Shown: piece by piece, positions 1-7,091 of the stretch | Layout of the letters: every line of letters begins with the position of its first letter | Position numbering within the stretch: the first letter of the stretch is position 1 | Source of the DNA: CAYSHJ01 sp964589725 | GTDB taxonomy: Bacteria; Planctomycetota; Planctomycetia; Planctomycetales; Planctomycetaceae | Reading direction: 5' to 3' | Length of the DNA: 7,826 nucleotides | NCBI GenBank assembly: GCA_964589725.1 | Contig: CAZPUJ010000685.1 | Span: 1-7,826 of the forward strand | Made by a program: the position numbers and the translations under genes | Notes under the pieces: model-generated | Told to the model about the DNA's origin: nothing | Databases searched by the model: none | Seen by the model: the letters and a program-made list of their open reading frames with translations, nothing else

Positions 1-2149
1 ACGGAACCGGCGCCGTGTACTCATCGAGCAACTGATCCTGCTGTTGCTGCGAATCTTGATCGTGCTCGGCATCATGCTGCTAATTGCGCGGTTGATTCTT
101 GATCCGAGTCAGTTGTCGGTATTTCGCGGAGCAAGAGCGCATCACATGGTCTTGCTGGACGACAGCGGATCGATGCGCGATCGGCTGGGGGACACGACGG
201 CGTTTGGCGAGGCGGTTTCAGTCGTGAAAAAGCTCGTGGCCGAGGGGACGCGGCGACCGGAGACGCAGATATTTTCGCTGGTCTTGCTGTCGAACCCCGA
301 ACAGCCAGTGTTCTCACAGCGGGATGTGACCGAGTCGCTGTTGGCTGAACTCGACACGAAGTTAGAGAACCTCAAGCCGTCGCACCAAGCGTTGTCGCTG
401 GTCGATGGGCTGAACGCCGCGCGGACGCACTTCGGCGACAAGGAGGAACTTGGCTCGATGAAGAGCCTGCATGTGCTGTCGGATTTCCGGCAACGGGACT
501 GGCAGGATCAGAAGGCGCTGTCGAGCGCGGCCGAGTCGCTTGAAGCGGCGGGTGTGACGCTGAACTTCGTCAAGACCGTCGAGCAGCGACACGCGAATTT
601 GGCGGTCACGGATCTGTCTGGCGATCTGCAAGTCGCGGCGGCGGGAGTTCCGGTACGGCTGCGAGTCACCGTCAAAAACTTCGGCGAACAGGCCGCTCCG
701 GAAGTGCGGCTGGCGGTCCATCAAGACGGTCAGAAGCTGCCGCTGACGCTGACGTTCGACAAGATCGAAGCGGGCGAGTCGGTCGAGCGGGAGTTCGATC
801 TCGTGTTCGACTTGCCAAAGAAGCACGACGTGCGCGTCAGTCTCGAAGGGGATTCGCTGTCGGAGGACAACCAGCGTTTGCTGGCGCTGGAGGCCTCGGC
901 GGTTCACAAAGTGCTGATCGTCGACGGCGATCCGTCGGGCGATGAAGGCTCGTATGTCGTCGACGCTCTCGCGGCCGACCCTCGGATCACCGGCTTCGCG
1001 CCGCAGATTGAAACGGTCGATTACTTGCGTCGTCGACCGATCGACGAGTTTCAAGCGATCTATTTGCTCAACGTGTCCGACCTGCCGGCCGACGCGCTTG
1101 ACCCGTTGGAGAAATACGTCGCGGCGGGCGGCGGCTTGGCGTGGTTTGTCGGCGGCAGCATCAAACCGACGTTCTACAACGAGTCACTCTTCAAAGAGGG
1201 CAAGGGACTGTTTCCCGTCCCGCTGGAAGCCGCGCCGCGCGACCTGCCGATCGTCGAGGACTCCGGCCCGGACCTGGTGCTCGCATCGCACCCAATCTTT
1301 CGTGTCTTCGAAGGGCAAGAGAATCCGTATCTCGACGTAACCCGCGTCTCGAAATTCTACCCAGCCGCGGCCAGTTGGAATCGGGATGATCAGGTTCGCG
1401 GCGACGATGTGCAGACAATCGCGTCGCTTCGCAACAAGCAGCCGCTGATGTTTCATCACCGCTTCGGCAAAGGAAACGTCATCACCTGCCTCACAACATG
1501 CGGCCCGAAGTGGAACAACTGGTCGCTATACGCCAGCTACGTCGTCTTGCAGTTGGAGCTGCAAAAACACATCGCCCGCAGCGACCGGCAGCTTGAACGC
1601 CGACTCGCTGGCGAGCCGATTGAGTTGTCACTCGCCCTCAGCGAGTTCACTGACACGATCGAGATCATCGCCCCTGATCCCTCGGGCGAGCGAGTGATCC
1701 GCTTGCAAGCAGCGCCCGATGCGGGAATTCCGATAACCGAAATCCGAAATCCGAATGACGAGACTCAGCCCTCACCCCTCAGCTCTCAGCCCGCAGCCCA
1801 GCGCCAGACTGCGACGTTCCGAGACACCGACCTCCCCGGTATCTATCGAGTCCGCTTACTGGACCTCAACCAGGTCCCGTTCGAGCGTTGGATCACCTAC
1901 AACTTCCCCGCTGAGGAAAGTGACCTCGCTCTCGCCAACAACGAACTGATACGCAAGCAACTCGGTGATAACGTTCGTGTCTCGATCCAAGAGCCGGGAG
2001 AGTTCTCCTGGATTGCCGGCCGCGACATCGGCCACGAAATTCGCGACATGCTGCTGATGCTCCTCACAGCGATCCTGATTGCTGAACAGTTCTTGGCGTT
2101 TCGATTGAGCTATCACCCGGCGACCTCTCTCGTGCGAGCGGCACAATAA
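1..2149 (+). CDS. BatA-type membrane protein with VWA domain, 5' end outside window
   Basis: The frame is open to the window edge; base 1 is the last base of a codon and the first full codon is at 2. The first visible residues (RNRRRVLIEQLILLLLR) resemble the end of a BatA/aerotolerance-type N-terminal region, so the TTG at 44 is an internal Leu, not the start. A membrane helix spans about 29-103. A VWA domain follows, with a DxSxS metal-site motif in DDSGS (158-172) and a later LSDFRQRDW strand (about 474-500); the usual MIDAS Thr is not obvious. About 596-895 encodes a CARDB/Ig-like beta domain. About 905-1575 encodes a region resembling the class I glutamine-amidotransferase fold (VLIVDGDPSGDE, then AAGGGLAWFVGG) with no catalytic Cys recognised. 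A second membrane helix lies at about 2045-2108, just before the C terminus, so the bulk is probably extracytoplasmic between two anchors. Such proteins are commonly linked to MoxR ATPase and DUF58 genes; exact function is unknown. A heptanucleotide array interrupts the linker at 1730-1798. Confidence 0.88.
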   Translation, partial: RNRRRVLIEQLILLLLRILIVLGIMLLIARLILDPSQLSVFRGARAHHMVLLDDSGSMRDRLGDTTAFGEAVSVVKKLVAEGTRRPETQIFSLVLLSNPEQPVFSQRDVTESLLAELDTKLENLKPSHQALSLVDGLNAARTHFGDKEELGSMKSLHVLSDFRQRDWQDQKALSSAAESLEAAGVTLNFVKTVEQRHANLAVTDLSGDLQVAAAGVPVRLRVTVKNFGEQAAPEVRLAVHQDGQKLPLTLTFDKIEAGESVEREFDLVFDLPKKHDVRVSLEGDSLSEDNQRLLALEASAVHKVLIVDGDPSGDEGSYVVDALAADPRITGFAPQIETVDYLRRRPIDEFQAIYLLNVSDLPADALDPLEKYVAAGGGLAWFVGGSIKPTFYNESLFKEGKGLFPVPLEAAPRDLPIVEDSGPDLVLASHPIFRVFEGQENPYLDVTRVSKFYPAAASWNRDDQVRGDDVQTIASLRNKQPLMFHHRFGKGNVITCLTTCGPKWNNWSLYASYVVLQLELQKHIARSDRQLERRLAGEPIELSLALSEFTDTIEIIAPDPSGERVIRLQAAPDAGIPITEIRNPNDETQPSPLSSQPAAQRQTATFRDTDLPGIYRVRLLDLNQVPFERWITYNFPAEESDLALANNELIRKQLGDNVRVSIQEPGEFSWIAGRDIGHEIRDMLLMLLTAILIAEQFLAFRLSYHPATSLVRAAQ
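1730..1798 (+). repeat. Two adjacent heptanucleotide arrays inside the VWA gene
   Basis: Bases 1730-1757 read as four 7-base units: ccgataa, ccgaaat, ccgaaat, ccgaatg. After six bases (acgaga), 1764-1798 reads as five more 7-base units: ctcagcc, ctcaccc, ctcagct, ctcagcc, cgcagcc. Because 7 is not a multiple of 3, each unit shifts frame, yet the gene stays open. The translation is a polar Pro/Ser/Gln-rich stretch (about IRNPNDETQPSPLSSQPAAQ) between two beta-like segments, which looks like an expanded linker. The repeat periods are seen directly; that this is an insertion relative to homologues is inferred. Confidence 0.8.
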
Positions 2150-2347
2150 GCTCGGCGGTTGCTCACCCGACACGATTGCACAATCAAACGCGGACGCGAT
2201 CATCCAATTTCCGAGAACGCGGGATATCGCAATCTCCCGGACCTCGGCGTAGCATGTCAACCAGCGAGAAAGGGAGACAATGCACAACGAGCTACCGTCG
2301 GATTCTCGTTTGACCAATATGTACCGCGGGCTTCGCCCGCAAACTTG
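2150..2347. other. Intergenic stretch upstream of the haem-protein gene, no convincing gene
   Basis: No reading frame here has recognisable protein character. An AGGGAG sequence (2271-2276) stands three bases before an ATG at 2280. That ATG opens a frame continuous with the downstream haem-protein gene, but the peptide it would add comes largely from repeat DNA. A perfect 6-bp hairpin (GCGGGC, loop TTC, GCCCGC) lies at 2326-2340; it has no T tract, so it is not a standard terminator. No clear -35/-10 pair was found. Confidence 0.6.
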
Positions 2348-2462
2348 CTCCCTCTCCCCCGCATCGGGGGGAGAGGGTTGGGGTGAGGGGGTTTGTGGGC
2401 CGGTGGAGCACTCGGCCCCCTCACCCTATCCCTCTCCCTCTGCGGCGGGGGAGAGGGGACCA
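2348..2462. repeat. Inverted pair of G/C-rich hairpin repeats (REP-doublet-like)
   Basis: Copy 1 (2348-2391) is a hairpin with an 11-bp stem, 2350-2360 (CCCTCTCCCCC) pairing with 2367-2377 and a 6-base loop, followed by a G-rich tail ending GGGTGAGGGGG (2381-2391). Copy 2 (2416-2462) is the same unit reversed. It begins CCCCCTCACCC (2416-2426), the exact reverse complement of copy 1's tail, and then has a stem 2430-2440 with 2447-2457 (one T-G pair). A 24-base spacer separates the copies. This matches the architecture of paired REP elements; similar CCCTCTCCCC palindromes are familiar as dispersed repeats in several bacterial groups. It is not flanked by a transposase gene here. On RNA it could fold either as two hairpins or as one long stem. 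Confidence 0.85.
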
Positions 2463-2465
2463 ATT

Positions 2466-2480
2466 GCGCGCACGGCGCGC
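2466..2480. repeat. Perfect 6-bp hairpin flanking the repeat pair
   Basis: GCGCGC at 2466-2471 and GCGCGC at 2475-2480 enclose the loop ACG. Together with the hairpin at 2326-2340 (GCGGGC, loop TTC, GCCCGC) it brackets the inverted pair, one on each side, with the same stem and loop lengths. Whether these are part of the mobile repeat or chance in GC-rich DNA cannot be settled from one copy. Confidence 0.5.
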
Positions 2481-2591
2481 ATGAATTACAACCGAAGACC
2501 CCAGAACGGCGGGATTGCGATGACATCCTCTGCGAGCCTTGCGCCTCGGCGGGAAAACCAATTCTCCGGCAATGGCGCTGAGTGCTCGGAG

Positions 2592-2669
2592 ATGAGACGA
2601 GTCGCTTGCTGCCTCGTTTTCTTCGTTGTGGCTTTGCTACTGGGCTCGTTGACGACGATCCTCGCGGCT
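2592..2669 (+). other. Sec signal peptide coding segment
   Basis: The 26 codons give MRR, then an uninterrupted hydrophobic core (VACCLVFFVVALLLG), then TTILAA before EPQPDD. The LAA pattern fits signal peptidase I. The paired Cys at 6-7 lie early in the core and do not form a lipobox. This segment is the main reason for choosing the start at 2592, because upstream starts would bury it 24 or 104 residues deep. Confidence 0.75.
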
Positions 2670-5600
2670 GAGCCGCAGCCGGATGACTTCGGGGGGTTGG
2701 CGAATGAGTATGCGGGGAAGACTCGGCCGCTGATGAAACAGTTCTGTTTGGAATGCCATTCGACGGCCAAGCAGGAAGGGGAACTGGACCTCGAACGGTT
2801 CGCGAAGCTGGATGACGTGCGGCGCGGGACGGCGGCGTGGATCAAGGTTGCCGAGATGCTCGACAACGGAGAGATGCCGCCCAAGGATTTTCCAATGCAG
2901 CCGTCGGCCGAGCAGCGGAAGCAATTGCGCGGGTGGGTCGAGCGGTATCTTAACGCCGAGGCTTACGCGAGTGCCGGCGATCCGGGGCCGGTCGTGCTGC
3001 GGCGGCTCAGCAATGCCGAATACACCTACACGATCCGCGATCTGACGGAAGTGGTGCTCGATCCGGCGAAAGAGTTCCCGGCCGACAGCGCGGCGGGGGA
3101 AGGGTTCACCAACACGGGCAACGCGCTCGTGATGTCGCCAGCATTGCTGACCAAGTATCTCGACGCGGGCAAAGAGATCGCTCGGCATGCGGTGCTGCTG
3201 CCGGATGGGTTTCGGTTCTCGCCGTCGACAACTCGCAGCGATTGGACTAATGACAACCTCGCGCGGATTCGGGAGTTCTACCATGAGTTCACCGACGTGG
3301 GCGGTGGCACGCAGGTCAACCTGCAGGGCATCGTTTTCGACACCAACATCGGCGGGCGATTGCCGATCGAGAAGTATCTGGCGGCCACCTTGGAGGAACG
3401 ACGTAGCCGAAGCCGCCCGATGTTGGGCAAGGATGATGATGATGGAAAGCGGCTGAACTCTGGTGAGTTCAACTACGAGCCGCTTGACGTTGCCACCGTG
3501 GCGAAGGCGCGCGGGCTGAATGCGAAGTATCTCGGCATTCTTTGGACGATGCTGAATGATCGGGAACCGTCGCTGTTGCTCGACGCGGTGCGTACGCAGT
3601 GGCGCACGGCCAAGACCGATGGCGCGGTTCCCCTGGCGGCCGAAATCAGCCGGTGGCAGCAAGCGCTGTGGCGATTCACTAGCGTCGGGCACATCGGAAA
3701 AGTCGGCGGCCCGAAGGCCTGGCAAGAGCCGGTGACGCCGCTCGCTGCACGCCAGGAGGTGCGGCTGAAATTGCCCGGCCCGGCGAACGGGGGCCGTCAG
3801 GCCCCTGGTGGGACGGCAGGCTCTAGCAGCGGCGGAAGCAAGCTGCGTCTCGGCGCGGGAAACAACCAGGGGCCTGACGGCCCTCGTTCGCCAGATTTCG
3901 TTTCGCTCTATCTCGTGGCCAGCGATGCGGGGGATGGAAACGCGAGTGATTTCGTCGTTTGGCAACAGCCGCGGCTGGTTGCGCCGGGGCGACCGGACTT
4001 GTTGCTGCGCGACGTTCGCGACTTCGCGCGCGAGATGTCGGCGCGACGTGATCGAACCTTTGCAGCAACCGCCAAGGCGCTCAACGCGGCGGCTGAGGTC
4101 GCTCGCATGACCGAGAACGTGGATGTCACGGTGCTCGCGAAGAAGCATGAGGTCGATGTCGATGCGCTGACCGCGTGGCTGGATTACCTCGGCATCGGTT
4201 CGAGCGCCACGCTGAAGCTGGATCACTTCACCGACAAGCTAACAAGTGCGGCCAACTACGATTTCGTCAAAGGCTGGGGATCACACGCGACTCCGCTGCT
4301 GTTGGCCAGCTCTTCCGACCAACACGTCCGCATTCCCGGAAACATGAAGCCACACGGTGTCACGGTGCATCCGTCGCCGACATTGTTCGCAGCGGTTGGC
4401 TGGCGAAGTCCCATCGTGGGCACATTGCAGATTGAAGGCAAGGTCACGCACGCGCATCCGGAATGCGGCAATGGTGTGACCTGGTCGCTCGAAGTGCGAC
4501 GCGGAGCGACTCGGCAACGGCTCGCGACCGGGGTCGCTCAAGGCAGCAACGCCGCGGCCATTGGGCCAATCGAGAAGCTCGCAGTCCAACCGGGCGACTT
4601 CGTGTCGCTGCTGGTCGGTCCGCGCGACGGCAATCACTCGTGTGACCTCACGGACCTGGAATTCGTCCTCAAGAACACTGGCGAGAACGCACGCGAATGG
4701 AGTTTGACTCGCGATGTGTCCCACGATGTGCTCGCCGGCAACCCGCACGCGGATCGCTTCGGCAACGACGGCGTGTGGCACTTCTACACCGAACCCGTGA
4801 CGGGGAACGAAACCGGCGCGGTCATCCCGGCGGGCTCGTTGCTGGCCCGCTGGCAAGCGTCCGAGAAGCCGGTCGAGAAACAGGAACTGGCCGTGGCCAT
4901 TCAAAAGCTGCTCATCAGCGGTCCGCCTGCTGATGCCGACGAGAAGCATCCGGACGTTACGCTCTATCGGCAGTTGGCGTCGCTCGGCGGTCCGTTGTTT
5001 ATGCGAGCGTGGCCCCATGTCTCCGCAGCACTCCGTGACGTCGCGAGCTCCGCCGCAGAGCGACGGAGCCACATCGGTCTTGATCCCGAGTTATTTGGCA
5101 AGCATCCCAACGGCTCGGCGATCGATGCGCCGAGCCTCTGTGTGCAGGCGCCGTCGGTGATTGAAGTGCGCCTGCCAGCGGACCTCGCCGCAGGAGCTGA
5201 ATTGGTCACGGTCGGAGTGCTTCACGCTGAAACCGGCGCGGAAGGGAGCGTGCAACTGCAGGTGCTGACAACCAAACCCCAACGCGATGCCGGCCTGGTG
5301 CCGAGCACCGTGACGGAGACTAACGCCAATGGCGCATGGACGTCGGACAACCGCCGGATTTTCCACGCCACGCCCATCTTGGTGAATGACGGCAGCGCCG
5401 CGCGGCGCCACATCGAGTCGTCACTCGAGAAATTCCGCTCCGTTTTCCCGCTTGCGGTGTGCTATACGAAGATTGTCCCCGTCGATGAAGTCGTCACTCT
5501 GACGCTGCTGCACCGCGAGGACGACCACTTGCAGCGGCTGATGCTCGACGACGAGCAGGTCACACGGCTCAACCTGCTGTGGGACGAACTGCACTTCGTC

Positions 5601-7055
5601 AGCCACGATGCCCTAACGCTAGTCGACGCATTTCTGCAAATCCTGGAGTATGCCTCACAGGACGCCGACCCGAAGGTCTTCGAGCCGATGCGCAAACCGA
5701 TCAACGATCGAGCTGCCGCGTTCCGACAGGCGCTGGTCGCTGCCCAGCCGAAACAGGTGGAGGCCCTGATCGAGTTCGCCGCTCGAGCCTACCGTCGTCC
5801 GTTGACCGACACGGAAGCCAATGAGCTGCGTGGCCTCTACCGCAAACTGCGCGAACAAGAGTTACCGCACGACGAGGCGTTTCGATTCACGCTCGCCCGA
5901 GTTTTCATCGCGCCGGCTTTCTTGTATCGGCTCGAACACGCACCTGCCGGAACCGCTGCGGCTGGAGTCTCTGATTGGGAACTCGCCAGCCGCCTGAGCT
6001 ATTTCCTTTGGTCGTCGCAACCGGATGGCGAACTCCACACTGCGGCCGCTTCCGGAACGCTGCATCAGCCCGAAGTGCTGACGAAACATGCTCGGCGCCT
6101 GTTGACTGACGCTCGCGTGCGGCGGCTGGCGACCGAGTTCGCCTGCCAGTGGCTGCACATCTATGACTTTGATTCGCTCGACGAAAAGAGTGAGAAGCAT
6201 TTCCCCGACTTCGCCGAACTGCGTGGCGATATGTACGAGGAATCGATCCTCTTCTTCACCGATTTGTTCCAACGCGACGGTTCAGTGCTAAGCCTCCTTG
6301 ACGCAGATCACACGTTCGTCAGTGAGCGACTGGCGAAGTTCTATGGCATCCCTGTAGGCCAGGCTTCCCAGCCCGAGTCGGACGGTGACCCGAGTCAGCC
6401 TGGAAAGGCTGACCTACGATGGCGGCGCGTGGACGGCATCCAGCAACACGGTCGGGGTGGCATCTTGGGGCTCTCGACGACGCTTGCGAAGCAGTCGGGA
6501 GCCTCGCGCACCAGCCCGATCTTGCGAGGTAACTGGGTGAGCGAAGTGCTGCTCGGCGAGAAGCTGCCCAAGCCACCCAAAGACGTCCCGCGACTCCCCG
6601 AAGATGAAACCGCAACGGAAAGCCTGACGGTGCGGCAACTCACCGAGAAGCACACCAGCGACGCGCGATGCTCAGCGTGCCATCAAAAGATCGACCCCTT
6701 CGGCTTCGCGCTCGAAGGCTTCGACGCCATCGGCCGCCGCCGCGACAAAGACCTCGCCGCCCGGCCGATCGACGCACACACAAAACTCCCCGACGGCACC
6801 GAGATCAACGGTCTCCCCGGCCTGCGCGACTACCTGTTGAAGAACCGCCGGGACGCAGTGCTTCGCCAGTTCTGCCGCAAGCTCCTGGGCTATTCGCTCG
6901 GCCGAGGCATTCAACTCTCCGACGAACCGCTACTGACCCAGATGCAGCAACAACTCGCCAAGAACGACTACCGTTTTTCCGTTGTGGTTGAAACAATCAT
7001 AGGCAGTCGACAGTTCCGAGAGATTCGGGGCGGCCAGTATCCGTCCGAAGAATGA
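2592..7055 (+). CDS. Sec-exported PSCyt1/DUF1587/DUF1595/DUF1592/DUF1588/DUF1585 haem protein
   Basis: Large extracytoplasmic protein of 1,487 residues, function not established; two haem c motifs suggest electron transfer. The start at 2592 gives a textbook signal peptide (MRR, hydrophobic core, cleavage likely after LAA-26). In-frame ATGs at 2520 and 2280 are alternatives, since 2592 lacks a well-spaced ribosome site. Order: PSCyt1 cytochrome region with CLECH at residues 52-56 and a candidate axial Met95 (MPPKDFP); DUF1587 about 134-200; a long family-specific middle with beta-rich segments about 430-480, 560-735 and 833-960; a helical stretch about 975-1050; DUF1595 about 1053-1115; DUF1592 about 1127-1255; DUF1588 about 1289-1390 with a second haem motif CSACH at 1360-1364; DUF1585 about 1418-1485. 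Longer than the more usual 750-1,100 residues I associate with DUF1592 proteins, mostly because of the middle. Two palindromic repeats are translated in frame (residues about 397-434 and 1255-1276). It is followed 36 bases later by the DUF1552 gene, so co-transcription is likely. Confidence 0.9.
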   Translation: MRRVACCLVFFVVALLLGSLTTILAAEPQPDDFGGLANEYAGKTRPLMKQFCLECHSTAKQEGELDLERFAKLDDVRRGTAAWIKVAEMLDNGEMPPKDFPMQPSAEQRKQLRGWVERYLNAEAYASAGDPGPVVLRRLSNAEYTYTIRDLTEVVLDPAKEFPADSAAGEGFTNTGNALVMSPALLTKYLDAGKEIARHAVLLPDGFRFSPSTTRSDWTNDNLARIREFYHEFTDVGGGTQVNLQGIVFDTNIGGRLPIEKYLAATLEERRSRSRPMLGKDDDDGKRLNSGEFNYEPLDVATVAKARGLNAKYLGILWTMLNDREPSLLLDAVRTQWRTAKTDGAVPLAAEISRWQQALWRFTSVGHIGKVGGPKAWQEPVTPLAARQEVRLKLPGPANGGRQAPGGTAGSSSGGSKLRLGAGNNQGPDGPRSPDFVSLYLVASDAGDGNASDFVVWQQPRLVAPGRPDLLLRDVRDFAREMSARRDRTFAATAKALNAAAEVARMTENVDVTVLAKKHEVDVDALTAWLDYLGIGSSATLKLDHFTDKLTSAANYDFVKGWGSHATPLLLASSSDQHVRIPGNMKPHGVTVHPSPTLFAAVGWRSPIVGTLQIEGKVTHAHPECGNGVTWSLEVRRGATRQRLATGVAQGSNAAAIGPIEKLAVQPGDFVSLLVGPRDGNHSCDLTDLEFVLKNTGENAREWSLTRDVSHDVLAGNPHADRFGNDGVWHFYTEPVTGNETGAVIPAGSLLARWQASEKPVEKQELAVAIQKLLISGPPADADEKHPDVTLYRQLASLGGPLFMRAWPHVSAALRDVASSAAERRSHIGLDPELFGKHPNGSAIDAPSLCVQAPSVIEVRLPADLAAGAELVTVGVLHAETGAEGSVQLQVLTTKPQRDAGLVPSTVTETNANGAWTSDNRRIFHATPILVNDGSAARRHIESSLEKFRSVFPLAVCYTKIVPVDEVVTLTLLHREDDHLQRLMLDDEQVTRLNLLWDELHFVSHDALTLVDAFLQILEYASQDADPKVFEPMRKPINDRAAAFRQALVAAQPKQVEALIEFAARAYRRPLTDTEANELRGLYRKLREQELPHDEAFRFTLARVFIAPAFLYRLEHAPAGTAAAGVSDWELASRLSYFLWSSQPDGELHTAAASGTLHQPEVLTKHARRLLTDARVRRLATEFACQWLHIYDFDSLDEKSEKHFPDFAELRGDMYEESILFFTDLFQRDGSVLSLLDADHTFVSERLAKFYGIPVGQASQPESDGDPSQPGKADLRWRRVDGIQQHGRGGILGLSTTLAKQSGASRTSPILRGNWVSEVLLGEKLPKPPKDVPRLPEDETATESLTVRQLTEKHTSDARCSACHQKIDPFGFALEGFDAIGRRRDKDLAARPIDAHTKLPDGTEINGLPGLRDYLLKNRRDAVLRQFCRKLLGYSLGRGIQLSDEPLLTQMQQQLAKNDYRFSVVVETIIGSRQFREIRGGQYPSEE
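3782..3892. repeat. 111-bp in-frame palindromic element with 28-bp inverted ends
   Basis: The left arm 3782-3809 and the right arm 3865-3892 are reverse complements over 28 bases with one mismatch (G at 3790 against T at 3884). Each arm carries its own small hairpin: GGGGCC 3790-3795, loop GTCA, GGCCCC 3800-3805 on the left; GGGGCC 3869-3874, loop TGAC, GGCCC 3879-3883 on the right. The interior of 55 bases has no gene. Total length is 111, exactly 37 codons, so it adds about 37 residues (rich in Gly, Ser, Pro) without disturbing the frame of the haem protein. It sits between conserved blocks ending near KLPG and resuming near FVSLYLVASDAGDG. No target duplication is evident. Confidence 0.88.
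6354..6417. repeat. 64-bp in-frame inverted-hairpin element (GTAGG...CCTAC ends)
   Basis: Arms 6354-6379 and 6392-6417 match as reverse complements at 20 of 26 positions, starting GTAGG and ending CCTAC. The right arm holds a perfect hairpin: CAGCCT 6396-6401, loop GGAA, AGGCTG 6406-6411. The left has a shorter one: GGCT 6362-6365, loop TCCC, AGCC 6370-6373. It is translated as VGQASQPESDGDPSQPGKADL, between the end of the DUF1592 block (LAKFYGIP) and the start of the DUF1588 block (WRRVDGIQQHGRGG). I recall VGQ(A/P)FQPD-like peptides as a recurring insertion in planctomycete proteins, which fits a dispersed repeat; this needs a database check. Confidence 0.8.
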
Positions 7056-7079
7056 CGTCACGATTCCTCGTTATGCGCC

Positions 7080-7084
7080 AGGAG
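7080..7084 (+). promoter_or_regulatory. Ribosome binding site of the DUF1552 gene
   Basis: AGGAG is seven bases before the ATG at 7092. An in-frame ATG at 7086 is only one base from this motif, so 7092 is the better start. The site lies in the 36-base gap after the haem-protein stop codon, consistent with translation from a shared message. Confidence 0.75.
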
Positions 7085-7091
7085 CATGGCC

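Noticed and set aside
44..46. TTG as the start codon of the VWA gene
   Set aside because: The upstream residues are in frame, open to the window edge and look like the family's conserved RRRVLIEQLILLLLR region, so the true start is outside the window.
362..1054. Open frame of 230 codons on the - strand opposite the VWA gene
   Set aside because: Composition (very rich in Arg, Gln, Asp) and complete overlap with a recognised gene mark it as a shadow.
2176..2204. Possible promoter with TTGCAC as -35
   Set aside because: At 16-18 bases spacing the -10 position reads about GATCAT/ATCATC, a poor match, and planctomycete promoter rules are not well enough known to support it.
2159..2386. Small + strand open frame of 75 codons in the intergenic region
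   Set aside because: It has no ribosome site worth naming, no conserved motif, and its 3' end is made of repeat DNA.
2348..2391. Hairpin as an intrinsic terminator of the VWA gene
   Set aside because: The stem is strong but is followed by TTGGGGTGAGGGGG, not a T tract, and it lies about 200 bases after the stop codon.
3431..3446. GAT trinucleotide run giving four Asp
   Set aside because: Four units in a polar loop is too short to treat as a meaningful microsatellite.
2637..4226. Long open frame of 529 codons on the - strand opposite the haem-protein gene
   Set aside because: It is Arg/His-rich without domain character and lies fully opposite a well-supported gene; long antisense frames are expected in GC-rich coding DNA.
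5046..5070. GCTCCG...CGGAGC inverted repeat in the haem-protein gene
   Set aside because: Only six pairs, no second hairpin, and the encoded residues do not interrupt a recognisable block; chance is likely at this GC content.
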